NCBI GenBank assembly: GCA_963693305.1 | Contig: OY855913.1 | Coordinates: forward strand, 23,006,614 to 23,070,613 | DNA: 64,000 bases | Direction of reading: 5' to 3' | Origin: Meandrina meandrites | Taxonomy: Eukaryota; Cnidaria; Anthozoa; Scleractinia; Meandrinidae | In this document: one piece after another, positions 12,122 through 23,863 of the stretch | Layout of the letters: every line of letters begins with the position of its first letter | How positions within the stretch are numbered: position 1 is the stretch's first letter | The notes under the pieces: model-generated | Told to the model about the DNA's origin: nothing | What the model saw: the letters and a program-made list of their open reading frames with translations, nothing else | Database searches by the model: none | Translations under genes and position numbers: made by a program

Positions 12122-13197
12122 TTCTGGATCAAAAATAAAAAATAAATTTCTGTAGCCATATGTTGTTATTGTTGTCGGTCATGAACAGAATAAAATGTAT
12201 GCTTATAGAAACACAACTGAAAGCTGATACAGCAGAAAGTTGAAAGAGGGTCTGGATGGGGGGTTACAAATATCAGTTGTCACCTTAGGGGGTGTCTCGA
12301 GTCTAAACGATATAGCGCAGTCGGAATAAATTGTAGATAGCTAAAACCCTATATCAAATTAAAGCTTATTGAGCTGGCTTTCAATCTATAAAAACCGTTT
12401 TGCAGTAGAATGAAATGTCAATCTTTTAGGAACCTCGAAATACGAGCGCCTGAGTCGCCTTTTGAAAGCTACAAGTCATAGCGAATTTAGTATTTCGCTA
12501 ATTTGATTTGTTCTTTGGTTTCCGGACCCCAAGCGCTAAAAAAAAGTGTCGGCGTTTTGTCATATTCAATTGCAGTAAAAAGATACAAGACATTTTGCAA
12601 ATGGGGATAAAACACAGGGGAGTGATCGTACAAAAATCGCTCCAGTAGAAAAAGTATACAAAAATAAAAAAGATCGCCACCACAGTTTTGTTATTAACAT
12701 GTTAAACTAGCTGCTTGCCAAATTTGACGTAGAAGGAGCGTTCAAAGCGAAAAATTGATTTCAGAAAACAGCGCTTAAAAAATATCCTGCAATGCAAACA
12801 AACACCGCCCACATGAAGCTTGCATGCGCGAGAATGGCGGCTCTCGTGATTATTCCCACGAAAACTGTCTCGGTTGAGTGCATGGATGTCAATCACAAGA
12901 AGAATTTTTACTTCCGGTCAAAAAGGAAATATGCTCATTTCTCCGCCGATATTCACTCTTTTTTCAAAACTCTTTTTTTAAATGAAAGATCACACTTCGA
13001 CCATTACTTGGATCTTAAAATCCGATTTCGAGAAAAATTGTCGATCTCAAGGTATGCGGTAACCTTATGCCCATTTGTCAGTTGTCAGTACATAAGCTAT
13101 ATACGTATGTGTGACCCCCAAAGCTAGGGAATGGTTTTCGAGCCCTTTTGGTCTGATATAGGGTATGGTTTGTGCACTCTGATGACTCTAGTTAGCA
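12122..13197. other. Upstream region of copy A; no gene seen
   Basis: The first ~130 bases match the region upstream of copy D and then diverge. It presumably contains the promoter and a 5'UTR exon of copy A. This segment is absent from unit C. Small ORFs here are unsupported. Confidence 0.5.
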
Positions 13198-13676
13198 ACT
13201 TTTAGAAGAAACTATTCTTATCAGTTGTTGTTTTCGTGCACCCCTTGAGAAGTGAATGTTAGGAATTTGAGGCCCTTGTTAATTTTTAGGCAAACCAAAG
13301 CAGTACAATGTACAAAATTAAGACTGTGGAAAGTGACTTTTCTTTCAACTTTCTGGTCTTCAAGTAACAGCTTTCATCTGTGTTTCCCTACACCGTTTCT
13401 AGTGTACCGAGTCTGTACCGCTCTGCACGGAGTACGCCTACATACGAGAAAGCGAGAAACTCCGGCTGTGTGTATGTTTGTACCCAGTGCGTAATAAACA
13501 ATAGATAAAGTTAAAATTAAAGCATTTTCCTACCTTACGTGAAGTTCAGAAACGGGTGATCAGTAAAACTGTGGTATTTCTTTCGATTATAGCACGGCAA
13601 TGCCGAACAAACCTCACCACAGGAAGTTAAACAAAATGGAACGGATATCTGATCCCTCCTTGACCTCGGCAACACG

Positions 13677-14000
13677 CATCGTATTGCCAATACATGGTCC
13701 TTCCAGGATAGGGTGTGGCCTATGATAGCCTGCGAGAGCAGACGCTTTTTTCGGCTCGAGTTTCGAGCCGAAAAAAGCGTCTGCTCTCGCAGGCTAGGCC
13801 TATGAGGACCCCAAGATGTTTAAAGTTGTAAACCCTGTCTAAGCCCGTATTACTGATATCTATCTGTCAGCCCGGCGCTGTGGTCCTCTGATGAGTACCA
13901 ACAATCATAATCTTAGTTTTTCCAAGATTTAGTATTAGAAAATTTGCATGAAGCCAGCTAAGGACATTTGTTAGGTCACTAGTTAACTAAGTTTTCACTA
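13677..14000 (-). mobile_element. LINE fragment (copy of the 5.6-6.5 kb relic) in unit A
   Basis: Matches 6230-6480 including the segment encoding the 'LN.GKTK' motif. It begins abruptly at the base where the frame shift of the older copy lies (CATCGTATTGCC). It is interrupted by the 72-bp hairpin element at 13725-13796. Confidence 0.75.
13725..13796. mobile_element. 72-bp perfect hairpin MITE with AGCCTGCG ends and 8-bp TSD
   Basis: The two arms are complementary almost to the centre. The target duplication GGCCTATG is at 13717-13724 and 13797-13804. The same site is uninterrupted in unit C (about 30252-30259) and, with one change, at 6270, so the insertion is proven by empty sites in the window. 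The arms share AGCCTGCG with the larger elements at 7192, 14681 and 41389. Confidence 0.9.
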
Positions 14001-14672
14001 GTTTTCTTCCAAACAAACTGATACAAATGCGTGTTTTGAACAGACTAACACAAAATTCTGTCTGTCCAGTCGAGCAGATATCTCCACAAAGCAGAGAAGG
14101 ATTGAAGGATGATAAAGACAATATAAAATATAACTTTCACTTCTTCTTTCATTTAATGCACAGTTGTTTGTCCCCCGGCATTATCCTTAAGCCCTAAGAC
14201 TCGCTTCTCGGAAAACATAAAATTTTTTAGAGAGATTAGGCGTGACGTTTATTTTTTCCCGCAAACGGCAAAAATTCCACTTCTGCCGTCTGCTGTTTAA
14301 ACGGAAATGAGTAGGTTGGTGTTTGTCACAAGAGTGTGATTTGTTCCTTATTTTCTGGAGGGATTTATTTTAGAATTCGATAAAAAGGGAACAAAACGAA
14401 AGGCGAGCTCGCGTTTACCGTTTGCCGTATAACGTCATGCTCAATCTATGTAATATGCGCGGACAAATTTTCGTGTATATTTTTAGTGTGGAAGGAAAAG
14501 AAAAGGTTGCTATCAATCGTTGTAGTTTTCTACAAGCGGAGGTCTAGTCGCAGGTTGTGCCTCGCCATCGTTGTCTCCCCTCATGGAAAGCTCGAATCGT
14601 ATTATAATATTATGAATAAAAAACATTTTCCCGGCCCAAAATACTCCTAGTCTATCGTTTGCCTAAATCCCA
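14001..14672. other. Tail of unit A, non-coding
   Basis: Matches 30450-31125 of unit C closely. It contains no ORF of note and no recognised element; it ends at the insertion site of the 789-bp transposon. Confidence 0.55.
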
Positions 14673-14680
14673 GTTCCATA

Positions 14681-15469
14681 TTAGCCTGCGAATACAGCCG
14701 CCTCTCATTCGCTCCCGCTACTACGTGCGAAACGCGAAGAGAGACGTCTGCGATTCACGGCCAGAAATTCCATACTGATGACGTTGACCTCTAATTAGAT
14801 TTCCGGAATATAACAACAACACACGCAGTTGGTCTCGCATAATTAATGTCTTCATTTTCAGTTGCCCATTGCTAGCTCACTGCTCGAAGAATTGATTCAT
14901 TGAATAATATTATTGATTGAACACAAACACTTTCAAGGCAGTCAAGGACGCATACACAGCGGACAACTTGGTCACGAAAATCCCTATTATAAATACGAGT
15001 TGCACATCAGCTAAGATTTGAAAAACGAAGCTGTGAAATCACTAAATGTGTCATCAATAAAACCCACGGGTGTCAAAATTTATCTAAATGTTTTGAAACT
15101 GGCTGCAGTGGCGCATCCTTCCTGAACGTCTTTCAGATCGTTCATGAAGCACTCTTGCCTTAGTCTTCCAATAAGGTATGAAGTGAGAAATCAGAGAAAT
15201 GTAAGTTGTAAGTTATTGCTCCGGTGTATCTTCATAATCCTGCCGCACCGGGTGTACTTTTGGTCCACAATAACACCCGGCGTTGACCCGGCGTTATATT
15301 TCACATACATTATGCAAATTACCTAGTTGACCAATCAGCGCTCCTGTCCGGATTCCGGACAGATTTACGTCATCAGTATGGAATTTTTGGCCGTGAATCG
15401 CAGACGTCTCTCTTCGCGTTTCGCACGTAGTAGCGGGAGCGAATGAGAGGCGGCTGTATTCGCAGGCTA
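14681..15469. mobile_element. 789-bp non-autonomous hAT-like transposon with ~100-bp TIRs
   Basis: Arms 14683-14783 and 15368-15467 are complementary with about one mismatch and start with AGCCTGCG. An 8-bp target duplication GTTCCATA flanks it (14673-14680, 15470-15477). The uninterrupted site is visible at 8967-8980 and 31135-31145. The interior is non-coding. It landed exactly at the A/B unit border, after that border formed. Confidence 0.9.
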
Positions 15470-16289
15470 GTTCCATATCTATTGTTTATCATTCCAAGTG
15501 TCAGTGAGATTACAGATCGATGGGGGCGAACTCGGTTGGGAGCGAAACCTGCATCATTCAAACAAAAAAGTCCTTTTGGCAACCCCTTCATGTCAACTTC
15601 ATCACACCACTGCGGACTGGACAATGAAGTGGTGAAGCGCAGGCCCGGAATCAGACAGGTTCCCACCGTGTCACTGAAATCGATGAGTTTTTCGTTTGCG
15701 ATAAACAATTTTCTTATATGTTTTTAGAGTAAGAACAATTTTTCAAGTCTTTATATAACGCAATAAAGAGTGCTTGTCTTTCTTCATATTCATGACAATA
15801 TGAACCAAACACTGCATTGTTCAAGTCGGCCCTTTATATTTTACACTTTGTGCTGTATATACCAAACTTGCCCAACCCCCACCCTGCCATAACGTACGCA
15901 GTACGGGATCCGTTCCTTTCAACCCCTGGGATAGGATATATTCGTCCAAGCGGAATAATTGAAGAAAGCTAGTATTTTTTTCTTTTTGAGCAGATATCTC
16001 CTAGGATGTCAAAGAGAACAAAGAACTTGGTTCCAACAGTAGTTTATTTAGCATACAGTTGTAATCAGCGATGTCTTTTAAATATTCAATTTCTATCTTA
16101 ATTCATTTCTACACTAAGAACTGAACATACTGTTTTATGTTATCCGTGATATGTTATACATTTATAACGGTTCCTGTTTGAAATTCACGTTCTATGCCAG
16201 GCTATTTTGTTGCACTGTTGTATGACTAAAAGCACAAACATTCAATCAAACTTTGTTAACGATTGATTAATGGAAACGAAAGTCTGCAA

Positions 16290-16444
16290 GAATAGTTATG
16301 CAGCTCTCGTAAGCTTGTAATTCTACTGGTCCTCTAGTATAGCAGCTGCTATTGTTTTGGGGGCTAGGGGCATTGTTCTTGTTGTTTGTTCTATTGTTCT
16401 CTCAGCCACTCATGTGAGACCTTACGAGAGCTGCATGGCGACCC
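16290..16444. mobile_element. 155-bp MITE, copy 1, inserted in unit B
   Basis: Near-terminal inverted repeats ATGCAGCTCTCGTAAG and complement. The 8-bp duplication GTCTGCAA is at 16282-16289 and 16445-16452. Units A, C and D have the empty site (GTCTGCAAAAGC). A second copy of exactly 155 bp lies inverted at 48128-48282. Confidence 0.9.
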
Positions 16445-16533
16445 GTCTGCAAAAGCAAACGGAAAACAAGGAAATTGCATTAAGATCAGACGAGCACACA
16501 GACAGTGTAAATGACGGAAGTAGTGCTAATAGT

Positions 16534-16792
16534 GGACCGGTCATTATTTAGAAAGGTCAGGGACTGGCTCAAATGGAGGGAGGTTATGTTCAAATTCTCC
16601 TGAATCTCACTTTTGTGAAGCATATTTTTTTTGCTAACCTTCCGCCGTGCCTTACCCATTCCCTTAATTGACTATATGCGTCCATAAATTTCTTTGCACC
16701 TTCCCCCTTCCCGTTCAATTCCTCTGCGTAAAATTTATCGACCCTCCACCTATTTGGACCAGTCTCCCTCCTCTCTAAATAATGACCGGTCC
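16534..16792. mobile_element. 258-bp MITE family, copy in unit B
   Basis: Same GGACCGGTCATTATTTAGA ends and position as in unit A. Confidence 0.75.
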
Positions 16793-17146
16793 CTAACTAC
16801 AGCTGTACAGTCACAATGGTCAAAACAAAACAACGCAAAACAAAAAGCTCTGGCGTTTGAGTTAAACTGAAAAGGTCTACTGTTGGCTTTTAAAATGCTG
16901 AATTATAAGTAATGTGATATGTCAAATCCTCTGGTAACATACTCTTGCTAAACCGCTTGTTATTTATTATTGCCATCATGATTATTTTCAAAGTTAACGA
17001 TTTCATTGAAAGCTACCTTACTACATTATTGCCCCACTGCCAATCACATTTTAAACTGGAATGCATTAGAGGTTCACGACCCTTATGTGCGGTTTAACAG
17101 TATTATTCTACCTAGCTGTTACCGAGGTATATCTGCATCTCAGGAT

Positions 17147-18166
17147 TTATTGTACTATAATTATCTTGTCGTAGAAGAAATGTAAGGAATTCGATGTATC
17201 GGTCGTTTGGCAGGTCTTGGTCTTCGGGTAGCATTCATTCTGTTCAACATAGAACATGAATGAAACACAATCAGTGCTGTCAGTGCAGCGTGTTGCGCAC
17301 TCAGCCAGAGTAGTGAATCCATGGATGGACAAGATGTCGTTACCGGGGCAATCACCGGGCCTCATCGCGTATCCACTCGGGACTTTGTCATAGAACACCT
17401 CGTTGGGATTATCCGTGCTGGGTTGAGCGCAGGTGATGCTCCTCGCGAAGCACTTTTTGACATCATGAGCATACATAAACGAGATGCATTTGTTGTCGGG
17501 GTTAAAATAATTGGCACACAATGATACAGAAATGGATCCCTCGAGTCGCCAGATATAATCTCCGGGGCAATCACCAGGCCTCAGGGCGTATCCAATAGGT
17601 ACTTTGTCGTAGAAAATGTTGAGGCTGTCGTCAAGACTTGTTACGCCACATCCCGTCGTCTTAGGGAAACACCCACTGTTGTTGTAGTGCGTGAACGCAT
17701 TGCAAGTTAAACTGGAATCGCAGAGTTCAGCGCACTCTTGACGGTTCACGTTACCGCCTAAGGAGGGAATGTCATTCCCAGGGCAATCTCCTGGTCGCAT
17801 GGTGTAGCCGGAGGGAACTTTGTCGTAAAACACATTGAGAGGGTTGGAGGTGCTGGTTGTACCACAGGTTTTAGTCTTTGGTAAACAACGGTGATTGTTG
17901 TAAAACAAGAAGGCCTGGCAGTCGGGATTTGCGGTACACAGCCACGCACACTCTTCCAAAGTAGCTTGATCTTTGTAAAGGTTCCAGATGCCGTTTCCTG
18001 GGCAGTCTCCGCTACGGACGTTGTAGCCATTTGGCACAACACAGCGAAGCTGACCTTCTTCTGATTGAATTTGGCAGGGTTTTGGAGTGCTGTCATCTCC
18101 TGTGGCCAGTGTGACCAGATATATGGCCAATGTCCACAACAGCAACAAAATGACATTACGTCTCAT
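17147..18166 (-). CDS. Secreted four-PAN/Apple-like-repeat protein, copy B (intact, diverged)
   Basis: ORF of 339 residues from ATG 18166-18164. I preferred this start over the further in-frame sequence to 18187 because that begins without ATG and crosses an AG acceptor (TTGTTCCAG). A signal peptide (VILLLLWTLAIYLVTLATG) is followed by four repeats with RxGDCPGN signatures. Repeat 2 is full length here (CFPKTTGCGV), unlike A, C and D. Repeat 3 has lost part of the signature (GDCPGDYIW) and one conserved cysteine (CANYFN where copies A, C and D read CANRCN), leaving an odd cysteine that may be free or pair between chains. The C-terminus is IIIVQ. Likely extracellular; function unknown. Confidence 0.84.
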   Translation of the reverse strand: MRRNVILLLLWTLAIYLVTLATGDDSTPKPCQIQSEEGQLRCVVPNGYNVRSGDCPGNGIWNLYKDQATLEECAWLCTANPDCQAFLFYNNHRCLPKTKTCGTTSTSNPLNVFYDKVPSGYTMRPGDCPGNDIPSLGGNVNRQECAELCDSSLTCNAFTHYNNSGCFPKTTGCGVTSLDDSLNIFYDKVPIGYALRPGDCPGDYIWRLEGSISVSLCANYFNPDNKCISFMYAHDVKKCFARSITCAQPSTDNPNEVFYDKVPSGYAMRPGDCPGNDILSIHGFTTLAECATRCTDSTDCVSFMFYVEQNECYPKTKTCQTTDTSNSLHFFYDKIIIVQ

Positions 18167-18187
18167 TTCTGGATCAACCTGGAACAA

Positions 18188-20070
18188 ACAAAGGAAGCAT
18201 TACGTTTTATGGTTATATGGTGTTAATCCCATATCAAAGTTACGAGGATGCTATAAGATTTTTATGAACTGTAATTTATGTTTAGAAAATGATACTTTTC
18301 AAAAGGACTAGAAAGTAAAACACGACCATGACGACGGCGAAGCCGAAGAAAAGTAAAATGGGCAAGTAATTTATTCTCGTATGTAAAAAACACTATCAAG
18401 ATGTTTCATTGTTTTCTTTCTTTTTTGTAATGAAAAAAATATTTCCATCAATCAGGATATTCTTATTATTGAAGTGAGTCAAAATACCGATCATTGTTTC
18501 AAGATACAGTTTTCTTATCTTAGGAAAATTTGCTAATATATATGCCCATAGAATGCTGGAATTACAGATTTCACCGAAACTCCAGAATCATATTTACATC
18601 GAAGGAGGAAGTTCATTCCACCGTATTTCTAGAAAAGGATTTTATTGTAGTTTCGTCATGGATGCCAGGAGCCTTGAAATCCAGCTACCTGCGAAGATTT
18701 GAAAAGAAAGTTTGTATCAGAAGCCCGTAGTTCCCATTGTTAATAATGAAAATGTAAGCAAGAAAGAATTTAACTATGATATTTACTCGCATTTAATGAC
18801 TTATTCCTAGTTCACACTTCTCACTAAAGTAAGAAAACACCTATTTTCAATTAGACAGGATTCTTTTCAATAGCAACGATACCTCATAAAATATGTTTGT
18901 ACCGAAAGCACGTAACTGGAAGTTACTCCCCCGAAGCTGGGAGTTCGCAAACTATTTCTTGTAACACCTTCGCCGTACGAAATTTTCAACAAGAACTTTT
19001 GTTACAGAACTTAGCACTATTCCTTAGTTTTATTCTGTAAAATTGTTCTTTGTAATTTTTATATTGCTCGTGCTGTTTTATTTGGATCGCACTTACCTCG
19101 AATGGCAGTGAAAATTCGAGAAGGAAAACATTTTGACAAATTAAATCTTGGGAAGACTGGGAAACTTTGTACGAAAGGTGATCTGCGCAGACAGTGAATA
19201 GTGCACTGCGCATGAGCTTACGTAAGCCTAAATTTTAGAGTTCGACGATTTTGACAGCTAATTGACAGCTCGGGTTTGGTCGAGATAAAAGAGCGCGAGC
19301 CTAATCTTATCATGAGAGTTGTAACAGCCAGTGCTGAGTAAAGTCATTGAGTTCAGTTGGAATAAGTTGTAGCACAGAGTCAACGAGTACATTAAAGTAA
19401 GAAGACAAGACAGATCATTTGAGTATTGGATAGAGACGCTTATTCCCACAAATCTTTTACCCAACACCATTAACATAGTCACATAGAGTACCTTATTGTT
19501 ACTTATTTTCGTTGAACTTAAATTTCCGAAAATTTTTAGGTGACTCTTAAACCACTCCGTAGAATTTTTTTTTTAACTTTGCAAGAAGTTATCTTAACAT
19601 GCTGATCATTTCTCAATCATAAAACATGGGGGCACCGGGCACGTTTTTCAGTTATTAGGACTTAAATAAAAAATTCAGGGTGTTTTTGACAGGTAAAACT
19701 GCTGCTATGGTAACCAGTGACGTCATGAAAATGACCACAACTTGTTCAGCTATGATTGGACATTTGATTGATATCATTATCATAGCAGTAACTGATAAAT
19801 ATTTGTAGTACTCACCCATCAAAGTATAAGAGCTTAAAAGTGCTGGAAACCGTTGTGAGCCTCCATTTTAAACTGAAATGCGACACCAAATTTCGCGATT
19901 TTGCATAATGTCTTAAATCCAAGTTACTTTACGTGTTTCGCGATATGAACTTTCAGATCACTTTAAGCGAGAAAACGTGTTAGCTGTAATGTCCTTGCAG
20001 TTGTCAATAAGGTGAGTCGTAAATCGCGTACCAAATTCACAGATTGCTGCTGAGGGTTTTACTTCACGAA
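18188..20070. other. No feature seen
   Basis: AT-rich sequence with only short ORFs that lack domains, codon bias or splice support. A small first exon of gene B could lie near the left edge but cannot be placed. Confidence 0.5.
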
Positions 20071-20413
20071 TACCGTAAAATTCCGGTTATATGCCCCCCC
20101 GCTTATAAGCCCCGCCCGCTTATAGGCCCATCTAAATGGAAACAAAAACATACATCTGGTTATAACCCCCCCTCCCCCCCGATATAAGACCCCCTCTGCT
20201 GGATGATAATACTAAACGGGGCTAAATGTTACTTTATTTTGACTTTTTAACTTAAAAAAAGTATTTCGATCAACACTACCATGGCTCTTTTCGAAACATG
20301 TATTTATTCCGCTTATAAGCCCTCCCGGATATAAGCCCCTCCGCTTATAAGCCCACCCAAAACCCCTTACGAAGTTGTATAAGCCCAGGGCTTATAACCG
20401 GAATTTTACGGTA
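20071..20413. mobile_element. 343-bp MITE with CCGTAAAATTCCGGTTATA ends
   Basis: Perfect terminal inverted repeats of about 20 bp, flanked by TA, and an interior full of GCTTATAAGCCC repeats. The TA flank suggests a Tc1/mariner-type origin; no transposase is present. Confidence 0.8.
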
Positions 20414-20429
20414 TATTTATATAAATAAT

Positions 20430-21010
20430 TACTTTGTAATTTGAGCGACAATTTTGTTATCTCGAGATTGTGAATGTGCGAAATTTCGCGACACAAAATT
20501 CTCTTGATTTTGTATAACGACGTCTATCCATGTCACTTTCAAAATTTAAAAGCTTAAAAACGTTAATGTTTACGTTCAGATCAGATTCCAAGTGAGTTAA
20601 AAACTTACGTAAATTAGCAAATTCTCCTCAGCTATGCTTGCTTTTTAATTCCGGTCCGGTACGCAAGTATCAAAGTTCTTCAGAGATGGATTAAAATATA
20701 TGGAAGCAAGAAAAGGGACATTTTATGGACTGTTCTGAAGGTATAATTTATGACAACAATTCAATGGTGATGAGGATAGTGATAAATGATGCGATAAAAA
20801 TCATTTTAAGGGTCTGAAATGCTTTATTTGATTTCACTTTACACTTGTAATTAATTTCGGCGCCCATTTATTTTTTTGCCGCACTGATTTATCGACGTTG
20901 AGATTTTTCATCAATTTCATAGAGAAAACGTGATGCTTCCCACATTTCCGTGCGTGCTTTGCGCACCTTTCGTCTCTCGATCATTTTTCATTGCAACACC
21001 TAAAACTGGT
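20430..21010. repeat. Left copy of an older direct repeat flanking the tandem array
   Basis: Matches 27186-27690 (for example CAAATTCTCCTCAGCTATG and GAAGCAAGAAAAG) with many substitutions and a deletion. The two copies bracket the 2.39 kb duplication and the microsatellite, so a larger, older duplication preceded the recent one. Confidence 0.7.
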
Positions 21011-21035
21011 TCATTTTTGTCATAAGCCTAATTTT

Positions 21036-21330
21036 GACTCCAGATTCACAAAAATGCCAGTTTGTAACTCGAAATGTACATTTTTGGCCTTTTAGGTGAA
21101 AAGTCGCCACAAATGAAACCTAATTTGACTCCACATCCACCAGAGTTCCAGTTTTTCACTCGAAATGTATGGTATTGCCCTTTCTATCGAAAAGCCATGC
21201 CACCACATATAGACTCTAGATCCACAAAAAATGCCGGTTTGTAACTCGAAATGTATATTTTTGGACTTTCCGGTGAAAAGCCACCACATAGATAAAGCCA
21301 TAATTTTTACTCCAGATCCACAAAAGAATG
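21036..21330. repeat. Tandem repeat of about 90-97 bp, three to four units
   Basis: Units start near 21037, 21128, 21215 and 21312 with ACTCCAGATTCACAAAA-like sequence and share GTAACTCGAAATGTA. The short ORFs that overlap are products of the repeat. Confidence 0.75.
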
Positions 21331-21473
21331 GCAGCCACCTTGTTCTAAGTTACGCAAAAAATATTTTGCCGTGTGAAGAAGATTTGCAAAGTGGTGAAAA
21401 GGAAGGGTTGAGGGACAATTAACCTTTGCATTTGGAGTCTGACAAATCTACAGGAGTCCAGAATAAGATAATT

Positions 21474-23863
21474 TTTGAAAACTGGATAGGAACTCTGAAG
21501 AAACAACATATGGGACTAATTTTACGTGTCAATCTAACTTGAAGAACTGCAAGTCATTGTTGACACGCCTGTCTTTCAGGCTAGCGATCAGGCACACCAA
21601 CTGTGCTAATACACCTGGCATTTAAAATATTAATTTATTTCAGTGTCAAGTGTTTAGAATTCAAGGTTTAAAGGACACTGAAGAATAAAACTCGCTTTAA
21701 AAATATTACATTTAATTTAATTTAAATTGAACCTTTTCATCTTCTATACAAAGGTGTTATGTTACGAAAAATTATAGATTAACTTTTATTAATAAACGCC
21801 AGTTTGGTCGTTTAATTAAATCAACGTGATTAATTAAGTTGTGTAGTTATGTTTTGTAACATGTTGCGTTTAATAAATGTTTTTCCAAAGAAAACAAAAT
21901 CAACATTAACGTTTCCAGGACGATTTCAGCCTGATTTCAACTGGACTACAAACAAGCTTAAGAACTCGGAGCGACGAAACCTTGTACCTTGTACATGCAT
22001 GAAGTCAACTCGAATGGTTCGAATGTAATAGATTGCAGTGTGAATAGCGAACACATTTCAGCTCGAGCAATTTAACAGATCTAGAATTTACATTCTTTTC
22101 TATATTAAGAATAATTTTGCGACCAAGGCTGAACGGAAACTGATCATGAACGCTCTTATTTTTTTCATATTTTGAGCCCGAAATGTTCTTAGCATATTCT
22201 TAAGTTACGTGATAAGGAATTTCAGAAAAGCAATGTTAACATGACCAGGAAACCTAAAATAGATCCATTGTGCGCTGTGCCCAAAGGACTGACTGATAAC
22301 GAGTTTCCCTTTTCACTGTTATTGTTTTTTCTCAGCAAATTTCCCCAGTTGACAATGACAATAAAATAGAGCCTCACCTCAAAAAGTATTTGATAGCCTG
22401 CAGTATATGTAGCTAGTGTAGGATATTCTTATTTGTATACAAACACACACCAAACCTAACCTACAGTCGGTATTATAATATTCTACTATAAAAATTATAC
22501 ACATAAGCTTTTTCACAGACTGGTTTTCAGCTGCTCCGAGCCGCTTGATAGTAAACTCTCCAGTTCAATCTTTACAAGTTGACATTTCAATATGAATCAA
22601 TTCACGAGTCGTGCCCAAATTGCAAAGTTTCATGAGAACTTGTCTTTCTTGTGAACCCCACTGATAAGCAAGCAATCCACGAACAGTTTTATTCACACAT
22701 ACTAAACTCAGACCAGATTCTAAAAGAAGACACGAAAGAATAACAATCAACGCGGTGCCGCTGCACGAATTTTACCCATTTTGCTCTCAAAATGCTGTCT
22801 AAGGGAAACACGTGCATCGAAATGCCCGGTGTATAAAAAGTATTTGCATTTGTCAAATCAACTGACGTCACAAGCCACATCAAGTGACTTTTTGGCCGCT
22901 CATCCTTTGGACACTTTTTGAGTCCAAATAGCGGGAGTTTTGAACGTGAAAAAGATGCTAAATGATAATTTAGAAATCTTTCAAGCTCGGAATAGTTTAT
23001 TACACATATCAAAGTACCAAAAACCGAAAAAAACAATTGTGTCATATACACTTTAAACAACGAAAATGTAATCCGATGAAATTCATGTTGTTACTTGGTG
23101 TCTTTAGTTCGATGTTGAAAGGAATGAAAATATTTTCGGCTTGGGTGCGTTCTTAGGTTGTTATTAAAATCTGGGTAAATTTCAGCCTCAACGTTCTGAT
23201 AAATAATAAAGAGTGTATTGTATAAATTTACTCGGACAGACAAAGCACTAAAATTCAATCGAATGAATAGGTCTCCTGCTTTATTTCAAATAATATTGTC
23301 GAGATAAAACGGTGATGGAATAGTGATTTGTGGAGATTTGTGTTGTGGTTACACAACATGTTTATCGTCGCTGAATTTCACGTGTAACAAATTAAAAACT
23401 ATAAGGTATAACAAATGAATGACAACGAAAAGAATATAACGAATATCGTATAGAAGGTATGACGAATATCGGATTTAACGTATAACGAATATCGGATATA
23501 ACGTATAACAAAAGTCAAGTAACACGAACACAATTTTCAGAAGCGAGCGATTCAGTTGGAAGAGGCCTTGCACTGTATTGCACAGTTAAAAAGAAGTCTG
23601 TAGCATAAAGAGATAAAAATGAAAGGGAAAAAAGAGAAGTAAAGATGTGAAAAAACTGAGTGTTTACGTACCTTCTTTTCTTAAAAGCACAAATAGAGTA
23701 GTCTCCTTACTCCTTTTTTCGGAAAAAGACCAATCCGAAAAAAAAGGCTCGGGTCCTTTCCTTTTTTCAAGGCAAGCAAACTGAGCTAAATCGCGATTCA
23801 CATCTATTTCAAGATTCTTATCCTCTAGGTAATGCAAATAGACTGACGTTCTTGAAGAATTTT
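21474..23863. repeat. 2.39 kb tandem duplication, copy 1
   Basis: Nearly identical to 23864-26249, with offsets of 2386-2390 bp along its length. No ORF in it has an ATG start with recognisable content. It includes TATAACGAATATCGG short repeats near 23400-23520. Confidence 0.92.

Larger units (their letters stand above)
9700..14672. repeat. Duplication unit A (segmental repeat carrying PAN-repeat gene A)
   Basis: Homologous to unit B (15478-18187), unit C (27870-31130) and unit D (31131-34618). Order within the unit: 3' flank, 258-bp MITE, PAN-repeat gene, upstream sequence, LINE fragment, then a tail ending at CCATATCTATTG where the next unit begins. A-B and C-D are head-to-tail neighbours. 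A stretch of about 1.5 kb (roughly 11660-13197) is missing from C. This is the most complete unit. Confidence 0.85.
15478..18187. repeat. Duplication unit B (carries PAN-repeat gene B)
   Basis: Matches unit A from about 9700 up to the gene start and then diverges just beyond the start codon, so B lacks the upstream and LINE parts of the unit. It is clearly more diverged in the gene than A, C and D are from each other. Confidence 0.8.

Noticed and set aside
16357..16551. Small ORF with a hydrophobic start resembling a signal peptide
   Set aside because: It lies largely in the 155-bp MITE and its flank.
22689..23060. 123-residue minus-strand ORF repeated at 25076-25447
   Set aside because: It begins at TTG without an ATG, has no recognisable domain, and is duplicated only because the whole 2.39 kb segment is.
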